Source of the DNA: Acinetobacter sp. NIPH 2699 | GTDB lineage: Bacteria > Pseudomonadota > Gammaproteobacteria > Pseudomonadales > Moraxellaceae | DNA: 64,000 bases | Direction of reading: 5' to 3' | NCBI RefSeq assembly: GCF_022549355.1 | Contig: NZ_JAKZGL010000002.1 | Span: 269,599 to 333,598 of the forward strand | Part shown: piece by piece, positions 49,090-59,039 of the stretch | How the letters are laid out: every line of letters starts with the position of its first letter | Position numbering within the stretch: position 1 is the stretch's first letter | Notes under the pieces: model-generated | Databases searched by the model: none | Told to the model about the DNA's origin: nothing | Seen by the model: the letters and a program-made list of their open reading frames with translations, nothing else | Program-made: the position numbers and the translations under genes

Positions 49090-49214
49090 CTGTAGATTGT
49101 GAAGAAAAAATCAGGTTTTCTGCTCAGCACTTGTTAATTTTCGTATAAATCATGGTGCTATAAGTTTGATCAATGGCAAGAACGATAGCGTTACTTGCCT
49201 GTTTCGGTTGCGTC

Positions 49215-49898
49215 TTATTTCTTCTTCAAGTTTTTTTGCTGGATGGGGGTCACGGTGGTGTCTTCTATATCATCTTCATCAAAGCGATCATCATCAGATG
49301 GATATAAGATTGCAGCAAGGTTGACATTGCCCCATACAATCAGTTCGGCAGGGCGGACTCGGGCACGATTGACATGAACTTTACTGAGGGTCTCGATAAT
49401 GCTTGGTTTTTTGCCAAACCAGCGATTTAAATCCAGATAAAGTAAATCATCTTTGACGGTGACGATCTCAAAATGTTCTAAAATTTTGCCTAATGGGTCT
49501 TCTTCACGAAATTTTTGGTAATACCAAATAGCAACATAAAAGCCCCATTTCTGGAAAATATTCTTAAACTTTGCTTCGATGACTTGCGTATTACTGATTT
49601 GCTCAAACACCATCAGTTGCACATTTTGGTTCATTTCCATCTGAATCAGCTTTAAATCTACAGAAAGGGTGGTGTGTAAACCTTTCACATCCAATGTGGT
49701 GTATAGACGTAGCCAGCCATCATAAAGGTCTGCATGTAGGTCTTGCATGATCTCTACATTTTCTGTGACGTAACGCTCCATGGTTGCGTTCACAAATACT
49801 TGTGAGAGTGGAAATTCTCTTTCTTCTTCGATGAATTCTTCGGCTTTTTGGTAAACTTTACGTAGACGTTTGAAAACGGATGAAAGTAGCGTTTGCAT
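49215..49898 (-). CDS. Conserved protein of unknown function
   Basis: 227 residues from the ATG at 49898 (MQTLLSSVFKRLRKVYQKAE); the 29 codons upstream are AT-rich and rejected. It is soluble, with an amphipathic N-terminal helix, a beta-rich middle (LYDGWLRLYTTLDVKGLHTT) and a highly acidic stretch (SDDDRFDEDDIEDT) followed by a Lys-rich end (QKNLKKK). No domain recognised. It is divergent from the TonB-like gene. Confidence 0.75.
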   Translation of the reverse strand: MQTLLSSVFKRLRKVYQKAEEFIEEEREFPLSQVFVNATMERYVTENVEIMQDLHADLYDGWLRLYTTLDVKGLHTTLSVDLKLIQMEMNQNVQLMVFEQISNTQVIEAKFKNIFQKWGFYVAIWYYQKFREEDPLGKILEHFEIVTVKDDLLYLDLNRWFGKKPSIIETLSKVHVNRARVRPAELIVWGNVNLAAILYPSDDDRFDEDDIEDTTVTPIQQKNLKKK

Positions 49899-50129
49899 AA
49901 AAGTTGTTCCAGAAAGTGAATGGTTTATTCGCCATCTTTGTATTAACTGAAAATAAAAATAAATTTGTAGCTTGCAGTGTAGCAAAATTAATTGCTACAT
50001 TTTCATAAAATGATGGTATGGAAACACTGCAAGCTTAAGTGGATCACATTTTTCTTAACTTTTGAATATTGGTTTGGTTTTTATACGGTTCGTGCCGTTG
50101 GGGATGTGACATTTTGTCGCTTGAATACC

Positions 50130-51014
50130 ATGTGGAATAAAATAAATTTTCGTACTGAGTTATCTCATCATTGGTGGCAAGATCCAATTTTCGTTGGAGC
50201 TGTTGCTTTAGCGATCTTGTTACATGGTGTTGTGCTGTCGACTCAATTTGCGATGCCATCACCGTCTGATACCTCGACCAAAGAAATCGCTGTTTCGGTT
50301 CGTCTAAGTCAAGATAAGGTTAAAGATGCTGATTTTTTAGCTCAAGCTGATCAAACTGGTTCTGGAGAGTTTCACAAAGCACATCGCATGTCGAGTGATA
50401 TGCCGTCACCGATGCAAACAGATGCAACCGCGGGGGAGACTGAGCTTGATCGTTTGGAAACGATTCAACAAAAGCGTGAATTAAACTTTGAAGAAAAAGT
50501 GCTCATGACCGTGCTCAGTTGGCAAAAACAAGCCGAGCAAAGTGAGCGTAAAAAAGCATTAGATGAGCTACAGAGTCAGTTCCAAGCAAAAGCTGCGATG
50601 GTGGCAAGCTTAGAAGCACAATATTTACAACGACAACAAAATTTCAGCCGTAAGCAACGTATTAAAACTGTTGATGGTATTCAGGCCAAACAAGATGCAT
50701 CAGCGGCGTATCTCGATAAGTTTCGTCAAAAGGTGGAGTTGTATGGTAATCGCTATTATCCAGATGCAGCAAAGCAACAGCGTTTAGCGGGTGAAGTTCG
50801 CTTAATGGTCATTTTAAATGCGCAGGGTGGTATTCGGGCGATTCGTTTAATTGAAAGTTCTGGACATCCAATTTTGGATGAAGCCGCACGAGCTTCGGTT
50901 CGTCGTGGTGCGCCGTTTGGTACTTTTGATGCCAATATGAAAGATATATCGGAGTTACGTATCATTCGTACATGGCGTTTTGATCCTATCGATGCCGAGT
51001 TTGAAGTGCATTAA
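50130..51014 (+). CDS. TonB-family protein (second TonB-like)
   Basis: 294 residues from the ATG at 50130; the open frame reaches back to 49992, but the upstream part is not TonB-like. One membrane anchor (about 20-40, IFVGAVALAILLHGVVLSTQ) is followed by a coiled-coil linker rich in Glu, Gln and Lys rather than the usual Pro-Lys spacer, and a C-terminal TonB domain (AGEVRLMVILNAQGGIRAIR, then HPILDEAARASVRR and TWRFDPID). There are no exbB/exbD genes beside it, so it must share those at 41778-42804 or others elsewhere, or have a different partner. Confidence 0.85.
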   Translation: MWNKINFRTELSHHWWQDPIFVGAVALAILLHGVVLSTQFAMPSPSDTSTKEIAVSVRLSQDKVKDADFLAQADQTGSGEFHKAHRMSSDMPSPMQTDATAGETELDRLETIQQKRELNFEEKVLMTVLSWQKQAEQSERKKALDELQSQFQAKAAMVASLEAQYLQRQQNFSRKQRIKTVDGIQAKQDASAAYLDKFRQKVELYGNRYYPDAAKQQRLAGEVRLMVILNAQGGIRAIRLIESSGHPILDEAARASVRRGAPFGTFDANMKDISELRIIRTWRFDPIDAEFEVH

Positions 51015-51041
51015 GTCGTTCTTCTCTTTTTGTGTATATCT

Positions 51042-51075
51042 ACGAAAAAACGGCCTATAAAAGCCGTTTTTTCGT
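51042..51075. terminator. Bidirectional terminator after the TonB-like gene
   Basis: ACGAAAAAACGGC and GCCGTTTTTTCGT pair perfectly around CTATAAAA. Confidence 0.85.
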
Positions 51076-51080
51076 AAGCG

Positions 51081-51106
51081 TGTGGATAAGTTTTTTATTA
51101 TCCACA
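51081..51106. promoter_or_regulatory. Inverted pair of perfect DnaA boxes
   Basis: TGTGGATAA (51081-51089) and TTATCCACA (51098-51106) are both perfect 9-mer DnaA boxes in inverted order, eight bases apart. They lie between the TonB-like gene and the end of the ABM gene. Apart from replication control they could act as a second hairpin on the convergent transcripts. Confidence 0.55.
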
Positions 51107-51113
51107 TTCCATT

Positions 51114-51401
51114 TTACGCAGAGTAAGCACGTTCTACGGTACAGATTTCAACACTAAAGTTTTGATACCATTTTTCTTTACCTAAGCGCTGAGCGACTTG
51201 ATGTTCTGCATCTTGTTGCCAGCGTTTTATATCCTCTAGGCTGTGCCAGTAAGACAGTGCAATTTCAAAACCATTTTCACTACACGCTTCAAACTTGAAA
51301 CAGTTATATTCACTCAATGCCTTATTTCTCAGCTTGTGCGCCATTTCTGAATAGGTTGAATCGAGTTGTTTGATCGTGGCTTTAAAAATGACGATATACA
51401 T
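51114..51401 (-). CDS. Antibiotic biosynthesis monooxygenase (ABM) domain protein
   Basis: 95 residues with the ABM ferredoxin-like fold: MYIVIFKATIKQLDSTYSEM, then CFKFEACSENGFEIALSYWH and SLEDIKRWQQDAEHQVAQRL. Small ABM proteins are stress-related oxidases or haem-degrading enzymes; the substrate here is unknown. It starts 11 bases after ybeY and is the last gene of the miaB-phoH-ybeY run. Confidence 0.88.
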   Translation of the reverse strand: MYIVIFKATIKQLDSTYSEMAHKLRNKALSEYNCFKFEACSENGFEIALSYWHSLEDIKRWQQDAEHQVAQRLGKEKWYQNFSVEICTVERAYSA

Positions 51402-51412
51402 GGGATATTTTC

Positions 51413-51898
51413 TTAGATTTCATCCGCTTGGTAAGGGTTGGTTATGCCAAGTTTTTTAAGGATCTGGATTTCCAAAGCTTCCATTTCTTCTGCATCAGAT
51501 TCACTGGTTTCATGATCGTAACCTAACAAATGTAAAATGCCATGAACCAATAAATGCGTAAAATGATCACTTGGTGTTTTTTGTTGTTCTGAGGCTTCTT
51601 GTAATACCACAGGGATACAAATCACCAAATCACCCAGCGGTTCTGACTCAAGTAAAGAGAGCATTTCCTCTGGAATATCACTCGGAAAAGATAGAACGTT
51701 GGTGGGTTTATCTTTTTCACGATATTGCAAATTCAGCTCATGGCTTTCTGCAACATCAACACAAGCAATCCCGATTTCGCAATTAACGTCAAAACCGACA
51801 TGGCGTAATGTGGTTTCGATATTTTTTTTGATTTGACCACGTTTAAGTGGAAGTTCAACCGTTTGAAAGTCTTGTTGAAGACTTAAATTGATTTTCAA
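51413..51898 (-). CDS. ybeY: Endoribonuclease YbeY
   Basis: 161 residues. The zinc-binding motif [12 protein letters not shown] (H3xH5xH) is at the C-terminal third, and [15 protein letters not shown] is conserved. YbeY matures 16S rRNA 3' ends and takes part in ribosome quality control. It lies after phoH in the usual order, separated by a perfect hairpin. Confidence 0.96.
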   Translation of the reverse strand: MKINLSLQQDFQTVELPLKRGQIKKNIETTLRHVGFDVNCEIGIACVDVAESHELNLQYREKDKPTNVLSFPSDIPEEMLSLLESEPLGDLVICIPVVLQEASEQQKTPSDHFTHLLVHGILHLLGYDHETSESDAEEMEALEIQILKKLGITNPYQADEI

Positions 51899-51918
51899 AA
51901 ATAGATCCTTAACTATGG

Positions 51919-51951
51919 CCCCAATCCTTCTTTTATCAAGAAGGATTGGGG
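51919..51951 (-). promoter_or_regulatory. Perfect 14-bp hairpin between phoH and ybeY
   Basis: CCCCAATCCTTCTT and AAGAAGGATTGGGG pair completely around the loop TTATC. In the direction of transcription (reverse) it is not followed by a T-run, so it is unlikely to be a normal terminator; a role in mRNA processing, stability or differential expression is more likely. Confidence 0.7.
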
Positions 51952-51957
51952 ATTTTT

Positions 51958-53040
51958 CTAAATATGCTGTGCATCTGCTGCGGAGTCATTCTCTGCAATC
52001 AGTGCCTCTTGTTTGGCTTTACGCTCGGCACGTGCTTCAGCAGATAAACGCTGCTGTTCGCTATCCCAGCCTTCGTAAGCTTCAACAATCTTTTGTACCA
52101 GTTGATGACGTACCACATCACGTGAGTGGAAACGCGTGATATGAATCTCATGTACATTTTCAAGGACACGTAAGGCCTGTGCTAAACCTGATTGTTGGCC
52201 ACGCGGTAAATCGACCTGTGTGACATCACCCGTAATCACAGCCCGAGAACCAAAACCTAAACGGGTGAGGAACATTTTCATTTGTTCAGGTGTGGTGTTT
52301 TGCGCTTCATCCAAAATGACAAAAGAATGATTTAAGGTACGACCACGCATATAGGCAAGTGGAGCGACCTCAATGACTTGACGCTCTATTAGTTTGGCAA
52401 CTTTCTCGAAGCCAAGCATTTCATACAATGCGTCATAAAGCGGGCGTAAATATGGATCAATTTTTTGGGTGAGATCACCAGGTAAAAAACCAAGTTTCTC
52501 ACCTGCTTCGACTGCGGGACGAACCAATAAGATACGTTGGATTTCATTACGTTCCAGCATATCTACGGCAGCAGCTACTGCTAGGTAGGTTTTACCTGTA
52601 CCTGCTGGGCCAATACCGAATGAAATATCACTTTGTAGAATACGCTGCACATAGCGTTTTTGGTTGGTGCCTCGAGGATTAATGCGGCCTTTACGGGTCT
52701 GAAAATAGACATCTAAAGGGGTATCATCTTCATCTATTCCTTCACCGACTAACTCAAAGTCTCGGTCAGTTTGTGAGGATTGAATCATGAGGTGTAATAA
52801 ATCAGCACTGATTTGTTGTGATGCCTCAGATTCCGCGTAGAGCCGTTGCAATAATGCTTCGGCTCTTTCGACGGTTTCAATATCACCATCAAGGTAGAAG
52901 GCATCGCCTCGGTGAGTAATTTTGACATCTAAACGTTGTTCGATTTGTTTTAAATGCCCGTTATACGCACCGAGCATGCTTTTTAGGCGTTCCATTGATA
53001 TCTCAGGGAACGTTACTGTACGTCGAATCGCTGCAGTCAA
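51958..53040 (-). CDS. phoH: PhoH-like ATPase (YbeZ)
   Basis: 360 residues. An N-terminal KH-like segment (about 15-85) is followed by the PhoH P-loop domain: Walker [19 protein letters not shown] and Walker [16 protein letters not shown]. The protein interacts with YbeY in ribosome metabolism in other bacteria. It is between miaB (38 bases) and ybeY on the same strand, the standard gene order. The C-terminal tail is charged and Ala/Glu-rich. Confidence 0.95.
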   Translation of the reverse strand: MTAAIRRTVTFPEISMERLKSMLGAYNGHLKQIEQRLDVKITHRGDAFYLDGDIETVERAEALLQRLYAESEASQQISADLLHLMIQSSQTDRDFELVGEGIDEDDTPLDVYFQTRKGRINPRGTNQKRYVQRILQSDISFGIGPAGTGKTYLAVAAAVDMLERNEIQRILLVRPAVEAGEKLGFLPGDLTQKIDPYLRPLYDALYEMLGFEKVAKLIERQVIEVAPLAYMRGRTLNHSFVILDEAQNTTPEQMKMFLTRLGFGSRAVITGDVTQVDLPRGQQSGLAQALRVLENVHEIHITRFHSRDVVRHQLVQKIVEAYEGWDSEQQRLSAEARAERKAKQEALIAENDSAADAQHI

Positions 53041-53078
53041 GAGAAACCCTCTTATTGACTTATGAGAATACCTCTACA

Positions 53079-54530
53079 TTACGCCACGTCAGGTTCAAGA
53101 TTCAAGAGTTCACCATAAACTAAATTTAAAGTTTTAATTTCAGTAATCTCAATTTCTGCGAAACGCCCAATCCAAGCAGCATCACCGATAAAAGCAACCA
53201 AACGGGTGTTGTCAGCCGTACCCATTAATACATTTGGATCTTTATCAGATACTTTTTCAATCAGGACACGTTCGATTTTACCAAGCATGGCATCCGTTTT
53301 ATCAATACTCGATTTTTTAATCACTAGCTGAACTTGTGCTAAACGGTCTTTTTTCACTTGTTCAGGGGTGTCATCGGGTAAGTCAGATGCAGGTGTACCC
53401 GGACGTTTTGAATAAACAAAACTATAAGAATGGTCAAAATCTAAATCTTTAATGAATTGCAAGGTCTCAGCAAAATGCACATCAGTTTCGCCCGGGAAAC
53501 CAATAATAAAGTCACTGGATAAATGCATGTCTGGACGGACTTTGCGTAATTTGGCAATTTTATCAATGTATACATCAATGGTGTGATTGCGTTTCATGGC
53601 TTGCAGTACATCGTTTGAACCGCTTTGTACGGGTAAATGCAAGTGAGACACCATTTGAGGGAGGTCGCGGTAGCATTGAATTAACTCATCCGAAAACTCA
53701 AGTGGGTGAGAGGTGGTATAACGCAAACGTCCAATCCCCGGAATTTCAGCCACCAAGCGCAGCAGTTCAGGGAAGGTGCAGATATCACCTTCAAAGGTTT
53801 CACCACGATAGCCATTGACGTTTTGACCAAGTAAACTGATCTCACGCACGCCTTTTTCTGCCAGCCCTGCAATTTCCGCCAAGACATCATCGAGTGGACG
53901 CGAAACCTCTTCACCGCGGGTATAGGGAACCACGCAGAATGAACAGTATTTTGAACAACCTTCCATGATGGATACAAAGGCTTTAAACCCTTCCACGCGT
54001 GGTTCAGGTAAGAAGTCAAATTTTTCAATATCTGGGAAAGAAATATCAACCAGTTTAATTTTTTCTTTCTTTGGCTTTTCGATTTGAGCTTGATGCTGAT
54101 CCAGCATTTGCGGTAAACGGTGTAGAGTCTGTGGACCAAAGACCATATCGACATAAGGCGCACGTTTTTGAATGTTGTCGCCTTCTTGTGAGGCAACACA
54201 ACCGCCTACGCCAATCACCAAATCTGGATTTTGTTCTTTAAGTTTGCGCCAGCGCCCTAATCCGCTAAAGACTTTTTCTTGGGCTTTTTCACGAATAGAA
54301 CACGTGTTCATCAGTAAAATATCAGCTTCTTTTGGATCAGTGGTCAGCACATAACCATGCGAATCACCCAGCAAATCTGCCATACGATGACTGTCATACT
54401 CATTCATCTGACACCCTTGCGTTTCGATATAAAGTTTTTTAATCAAAACATCAGTGGTGTGCATTGGCTGGGTAACAGTGTTTTCTGAGGCAGCTTTTAA
54501 AGCACTTGGAATGAATGTTTGAACCGTCAT
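53079..54530 (-). CDS. miaB: tRNA-2-methylthio-N6-dimethylallyladenosine synthase MiaB
   Basis: 483 residues. N-terminal UPF0004 domain ([20 protein letters not shown]), radical SAM motif CSKYCSFC in [18 protein letters not shown] and a C-terminal TRAM domain. It methylthiolates i6A37 in tRNAs reading UNN codons. Cysteines for the second iron-sulfur cluster (GCQ, NTCS, GGCVA) are present. It starts the miaB-phoH-ybeY-ABM run. Confidence 0.97.
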   Translation of the reverse strand: MTVQTFIPSALKAASENTVTQPMHTTDVLIKKLYIETQGCQMNEYDSHRMADLLGDSHGYVLTTDPKEADILLMNTCSIREKAQEKVFSGLGRWRKLKEQNPDLVIGVGGCVASQEGDNIQKRAPYVDMVFGPQTLHRLPQMLDQHQAQIEKPKKEKIKLVDISFPDIEKFDFLPEPRVEGFKAFVSIMEGCSKYCSFCVVPYTRGEEVSRPLDDVLAEIAGLAEKGVREISLLGQNVNGYRGETFEGDICTFPELLRLVAEIPGIGRLRYTTSHPLEFSDELIQCYRDLPQMVSHLHLPVQSGSNDVLQAMKRNHTIDVYIDKIAKLRKVRPDMHLSSDFIIGFPGETDVHFAETLQFIKDLDFDHSYSFVYSKRPGTPASDLPDDTPEQVKKDRLAQVQLVIKKSSIDKTDAMLGKIERVLIEKVSDKDPNVLMGTADNTRLVAFIGDAAWIGRFAEIEITEIKTLNLVYGELLNLEPDVA

Positions 54531-54778
54531 GCAGGCTCCTGAACAAGGTGGATTTGAACAAACCGCGGATTATAGCAGTATTTTTGCGGGAGCGCAGAGA
54601 ATAAAAAACTGACAAAAAAAGACAGTTTATGATTAAAATTGTATAAGTGTTAATGAATATGAATCAGTAAGTTACATAACACAACAATAGTGGAAAGCCA
54701 GACTTATTACACTATCACAGTTGGGTGAATTGGGCATGTTGATTGATGACGATGAAAAAGCAAGGTGATTTAATAGCG

Positions 54779-56734
54779 ATGGAACGTAATAAAGTGAATA
54801 ACAAGAACCACTTCCGCCGTTTTATCGCAATGGGTGGCTTGCTAGCATGTTCATCCGTCTATGCTTTAGATGCACAATTTAATGATGCTTTACGCGCTGC
54901 CAACGCCAGTAATATTGCTTTGCTCGATCAATTTCAAGAGCAAATGCAAAATGATGTATTAGGTTATTATCCAGAATACTGGAAATTAAATACCAATCTT
55001 GGTTTTCAACCTGCTGCTGCGATTATCAGTTTTGCCCAACGCTATCCGCAATCTGCGATGGCAGAAAAGTTGGCAGCAGATTATGTCGAAGAAAAAGTAA
55101 AACTGGCGAGTTTTGCTGAAGCTAAACCAGTATTAAGTTATGTCACCAATCCAGACCAAGCGGAAAGCTGTGCAATCGCACAAGTACGGGCAAAGACTGG
55201 AGATAGTTTGGTTTATGCTGAATACAAAGATATTTGGTTGACTACAAACACGCAGCCTGAATCATGTAATGGTTTGGGGAGAATGATGCTTTCTAGTCCA
55301 TTAATGACGACACAAGATCGTCAGCAGCGATTGTGGGGGCAGTTACGAGCAGGACAATCGGGTCAAGCCATAGCAACAGCACAAGCACTTGGATTGAACT
55401 TATCCTTAGCCCAATTGAATCAGATTCAAGCCAATCCCTTAGAGTATTTATGGAATGCGGGCAAAACCAATGATGCAGATTATGCATATTTGATTTTTGC
55501 CTTAGGGCGTATTGCAGATAGTGATTTAACCAATGCTTTGGCCAATTTGCCACGTGCTGTTCAAGATACACCACCAGCAGTGCAACAGTATTTGTACCGT
55601 ACTGTAGGCTATGTGGGTGGCACCACCGTTATGAAAAATGGCTTTAATCGTGGCGTATTGAATGCTTTCGATCAAAGTTATGGTTATCCATTTAGTCCTG
55701 AAGAAGCGGAAATTTATGCGCGTCAGTCGATTCGATTTGGGGCATGGGAAAGTTTGATTCGTGCGATTGATGCGATGTCGGTGACGCAGAAGCAAGAAGA
55801 TCGTTGGCAATATTGGCTTGCGCGAGCGTCTGAGCAACGTTCAGATGCTGCTTCAAAACAAGCTGCACAGCAGATTTATCGTAAATTGGCTCAAGGTGAT
55901 GACTATCATAATTTGCTTGCCAAAGACCGTTTAGGCGAACGTTATAATCATAAGGCATATGATGAACAGCCAAGTTCGCAAGATATTCAACGGCTTAACC
56001 AAAACATTCATTTTAAACGGGCTTTTACATTAAGAGATGTAAATGCCCCAGCGACGTATATCAACAGAGAATGGAATTGGGCTGTTCGACAGGCCTATTT
56101 ACAACAAGATGATGGCTTGTTATTGGCCGCAGCGAAACGAGCACATGATATGGGGTGGTATGATCGCGCGATTTATGCGGCTGATCGAACTACTTCCAAG
56201 CATAATGATACTTATCGTTATACAACACCACATCGTAGTAATGTGAGCAGTCATAGTTACAATGCCGGCGTTGATCCCGCTTGGGCCTATGGTCTCATGC
56301 GTCAAGAAAGTCGTTTTGTCACGTCCGCACGTTCCCATGTTGGTGCAGGCGGGTTAATGCAAATTATGCCAAATACAGCCAAGTTGATTGCGCGTCAAAT
56401 GGGTGAAACTTATAACCCAGCAGCATTAAGTGAAATGAATACCAATATTCGCTATGGCACTTATTACCTATCCATGATTCAGGGACAACTGAGTGGTAAT
56501 GCTGTATTGGCAACAGCAGGTTATAACGCAGGACCGAATCGCGCACGACGCTGGCAGCCAGATGGTCAAACCATTGCCGCTGATCAATATACAGAAAGTA
56601 TTCCATTATTAGAAACACGTGACTACGTGAAACATGTCATGACCAATGCAACACATTATGGTGTGGTGTTAGGACAAGGGCCACAATCCTTAGAAAAAAG
56701 GATGGGTGCGATTCCTGTACGAAATACCCCTTAA
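54779..56734 (+). CDS. slt: Soluble lytic murein transglycosylase (Slt70-like)
   Basis: 651 residues from the ATG at 54779 (AAGGTGA upstream); this gives a signal peptide cleaved after SSVYA. A long alpha-superhelical U/L domain (about 30-470) is followed by the SLT catalytic domain: DPAWAYGLMRQESRFVTSAR with the catalytic Glu, and GAGGLMQIMPNTAKLIA and TAGYNAGPNRARRW. It cleaves glycan strands of murein to 1,6-anhydro ends in the periplasm. Length matches Slt70 (645). Confidence 0.94.
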   Translation: MERNKVNNKNHFRRFIAMGGLLACSSVYALDAQFNDALRAANASNIALLDQFQEQMQNDVLGYYPEYWKLNTNLGFQPAAAIISFAQRYPQSAMAEKLAADYVEEKVKLASFAEAKPVLSYVTNPDQAESCAIAQVRAKTGDSLVYAEYKDIWLTTNTQPESCNGLGRMMLSSPLMTTQDRQQRLWGQLRAGQSGQAIATAQALGLNLSLAQLNQIQANPLEYLWNAGKTNDADYAYLIFALGRIADSDLTNALANLPRAVQDTPPAVQQYLYRTVGYVGGTTVMKNGFNRGVLNAFDQSYGYPFSPEEAEIYARQSIRFGAWESLIRAIDAMSVTQKQEDRWQYWLARASEQRSDAASKQAAQQIYRKLAQGDDYHNLLAKDRLGERYNHKAYDEQPSSQDIQRLNQNIHFKRAFTLRDVNAPATYINREWNWAVRQAYLQQDDGLLLAAAKRAHDMGWYDRAIYAADRTTSKHNDTYRYTTPHRSNVSSHSYNAGVDPAWAYGLMRQESRFVTSARSHVGAGGLMQIMPNTAKLIARQMGETYNPAALSEMNTNIRYGTYYLSMIQGQLSGNAVLATAGYNAGPNRARRWQPDGQTIAADQYTESIPLLETRDYVKHVMTNATHYGVVLGQGPQSLEKRMGAIPVRNTP

Positions 56735-56762
56735 CATACAATCGGATGTTTAATTTGAAATC

Positions 56763-57449
56763 ATGAAGTTTTGGCATTTGATGAAATCAATAAATTTACT
56801 TAAAAGGCGGTTGATCAGATTGGGACAGGCATTGCTCTGTTACATGATCTTTTCGTTTGGTGCGCCATTATATGCAGCAGATAGCCCGAATATCGCTGGC
56901 TATATTTTGCACGTACAAATGACGCCTGCCGTTTGCGCTTTGGATTCATCGAAACAAAAACAACGTAAATGTTTAGAAGGGTATTCACTTACAATTTCAA
57001 GTCTACTTCCCGAAGTGCCCGTAAACCGTAATTGTGAAACCAAGTCATCTGCGAATCTTTCGCCTTTACAAGCAACAGTCGTCGCGCGTGTAATGCCAAA
57101 CGAAAATGAGCGAGTGCAACTCTGGCAACGGGTGGGTGGTTGTGTTCCGATGAATGCCAGTCAGTATTTTAGAACGATTATTAATTTTGCTGAGCGTTTA
57201 AAAGTTCCAGCCGATTTGACCAGCCCCAATACGATTTCCGTTCAGAAAGAGAGCCTTAGGCAGCAATTTACCAAGTTAAACCCCTCATTGCCGGCGAATG
57301 GTATTCGTTTTAACTGCCAACATTCAAAATCAGATTCGATTTTAACTGAGATTCGAGTGTGTTATCAGAAAAATGGGCAATATAAACAATGTGCTAGTCA
57401 TGTTGTGACAGGATGCCCAAATGAATTTATAATCAAAGGAAGTTATTAA
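56763..57449 (+). CDS. RNase T2-fold protein lacking the catalytic residues
   Basis: 228 residues with a probable signal peptide (cleavage near LYAAD, residue 39). Residues 70-84 (CLEGYSLTISSLLPE) line up with the T2 family CAS I motif C...xxIHGLWPE, and residues 120-127 (LWQRVGGC) with CAS II EWxKHGTC, followed by the matching YFRTIINFAERL helix; the C-terminal IRFNCQHS and EIRVCYQKNGQYKQC blocks fit RNase I. However, both catalytic histidines and the glutamate are replaced: His-Gly-Leu-Trp became Ser-Ser-Leu-Leu, and Glu and His of CAS II became Leu and Val. It has ten cysteines in the mature part, so disulfides are probable. It follows slt after 28 bases, so co-transcription is likely. An inactive RNA-binding or structural role is inferred. 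Confidence 0.6.
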   Translation: MKFWHLMKSINLLKRRLIRLGQALLCYMIFSFGAPLYAADSPNIAGYILHVQMTPAVCALDSSKQKQRKCLEGYSLTISSLLPEVPVNRNCETKSSANLSPLQATVVARVMPNENERVQLWQRVGGCVPMNASQYFRTIINFAERLKVPADLTSPNTISVQKESLRQQFTKLNPSLPANGIRFNCQHSKSDSILTEIRVCYQKNGQYKQCASHVVTGCPNEFIIKGSY

Positions 57450-57615
57450 TCTTTATCTGACTTAATTTGTATTTTCCATCAGACTTTTGTTGAAATTCAT
57501 TCTCTTTTACATGCATCTGTGTTCGCTTTAGAGTACAATCTTCGCCGTTTATGATCATTCGATTGAATCACAATAATATTCAATCGTGCTAACGCATCTC
57601 ATTGGAGAATATCAC

Positions 57616-58602
57616 ATGAAACAACCCGTTCGTGTTGCCGTTACTGGCGCTGCTGGTCAAATTGGTTATAGCTTATTATTCCGTATTGCAAGCGGTGAAA
57701 TGCTAGGTAAAGATCAACCTGTAATTTTACAATTGCTTGAAGTTCCTTTTGAGAAAGCTCAACAAGCGCTTAAAGGCGTGATGATGGAACTTGATGACTG
57801 TGCTTTCCCATTATTGGCGGGCATGATCGGGAGTGATGATCCTAAAGTTGCATTTAAAGATGCAGACTATGCATTGTTGGTCGGTTCTCGTCCACGTGGT
57901 CCTGGTATGGAACGTGCTGACTTGTTGAAAGTCAACGGTGAAATCTTCATTGGTCAAGGTCAAGCATTAAACGAAGTTGCGAGCCGTGATGTGAAAGTAT
58001 TGGTTGTTGGTAACCCTGCAAACACCAATGCTTATATCGCAATGAAATCTGCTCCAGATCTTCCAGCGAAAAACTTTACAGCAATGTTACGTCTTGACCA
58101 CAACCGTGCGTTGACTCAAATTGCTCAAAAAGCTGGCGTTGCTGTTTCTGATATCGAAAAATTAACCGTTTGGGGTAACCACTCTCCAACAATGTATGCG
58201 GACTACCGTTTCGCAACTGCAAATGGCGAAGGCTTAAAAGACAAAATCAACGATGCAGAATGGAACAAAGATGTGTTCCTTCCAACTGTTGGTAAACGTG
58301 GTGCTGCGATCATCGAAGCACGTGGTTTGTCTTCTGCTGCTTCTGCTGCAAATGCTGCAATTGACCATATGCGCGACTGGGCGTTAGGTACAAATGGCAA
58401 ATGGGTGACTATGGGTATCCCATCTGACGGTTCTTATGGTATTCCAGAAGGCGTCATGTACGGTGTGCCAGTGACTTGTGAAAATGGCGAATACACACGT
58501 GTTGAAGGTCTTGAAATTGATGAATTCAGCCGTGAGCGCATGAACATCACACTTCAAGAACTTGAAGATGAACGTGCAGCGATTGCTGACATGTTAAAAT
58601 AA
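57616..58602 (+). CDS. mdh: Malate dehydrogenase
   Basis: 328 residues from the ATG at 57616, with GGAG nine bases upstream. The NAD-binding [20 protein letters not shown] and catalytic [10 protein letters not shown] and [13 protein letters not shown] (active His) are those of the cytosolic-type (group 2) MDH, as in Pseudomonas-related genera, rather than the E. coli type. It oxidises malate to oxaloacetate in the TCA cycle. Confidence 0.97.
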   Translation: MKQPVRVAVTGAAGQIGYSLLFRIASGEMLGKDQPVILQLLEVPFEKAQQALKGVMMELDDCAFPLLAGMIGSDDPKVAFKDADYALLVGSRPRGPGMERADLLKVNGEIFIGQGQALNEVASRDVKVLVVGNPANTNAYIAMKSAPDLPAKNFTAMLRLDHNRALTQIAQKAGVAVSDIEKLTVWGNHSPTMYADYRFATANGEGLKDKINDAEWNKDVFLPTVGKRGAAIIEARGLSSAASAANAAIDHMRDWALGTNGKWVTMGIPSDGSYGIPEGVMYGVPVTCENGEYTRVEGLEIDEFSRERMNITLQELEDERAAIADMLK

Positions 58603-58622
58603 TTTATCTTTTTGATAAATTG

Positions 58623-58650
58623 AAAGCACTCTCCTAGAGAGTGCTTTTTT
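58623..58650 (+). terminator. Terminator after mdh
   Basis: AAAGCACTCTC and GAGAGTGCTTT pair around CTA, followed by a T-run; 20 bases past the stop. Confidence 0.85.
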
Positions 58651-58758
58651 ATGCGGATTAAAAACAAAAAACAACAAGAAAATATAGACATACATCTGCA
58701 TGGCTACCGTATTTGCTGTTAGATTATTTCTATAGTGGACATAATTTGGAGAATAACA

Positions 58759-59001
58759 ATGTTTGAACCGCAACCGACACTGGAACTTTTATTTGAGCAA
58801 CTCGGGCTTGGGGCCGATGATGCTGCAATCGAAAGCTTTGTAAAAAGTCATCAGCTACCTGCCGAGCAAAAATTACATGAAGCTGAGTTTTGGAGTGCAG
58901 GGCAGAGAGATTTTTTAAAAAGCCATATTGATAAAGATGATGAGTGGGCTATTGTGATTGATGAGCTTAATCAGCAACTGCATCTTGATAGTACCCATTA
59001 G
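58759..59001 (+). CDS. DUF2789 family protein, copy 2
   Basis: 80 residues from the ATG at 58759 (GGAG eight bases upstream); an earlier in-frame ATG adds eight poorly supported residues. LFEQLGLGADDAAIESF, WSAGQRDFLKSHI and EWAIVIDELNQQLHLDS match copy 1 at 6823-7065 almost motif for motif, though the N-terminal six residues differ. Function unknown. Confidence 0.88.
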   Translation: MFEPQPTLELLFEQLGLGADDAAIESFVKSHQLPAEQKLHEAEFWSAGQRDFLKSHIDKDDEWAIVIDELNQQLHLDSTH

Positions 59002-59011
59002 AAAGTCCAAA

Positions 59012-59039
59012 AATAAAGCTCACATTAGTGAGCTTTATT
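59012..59039. terminator. Hairpin between DUF2789 copy 2 and the convergent gene
   Basis: AATAAAGCTCAC and GTGAGCTTTATT pair around ATTA; it overlaps the last codons of the convergent gene, whose stop lies in the stem. Confidence 0.65.
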
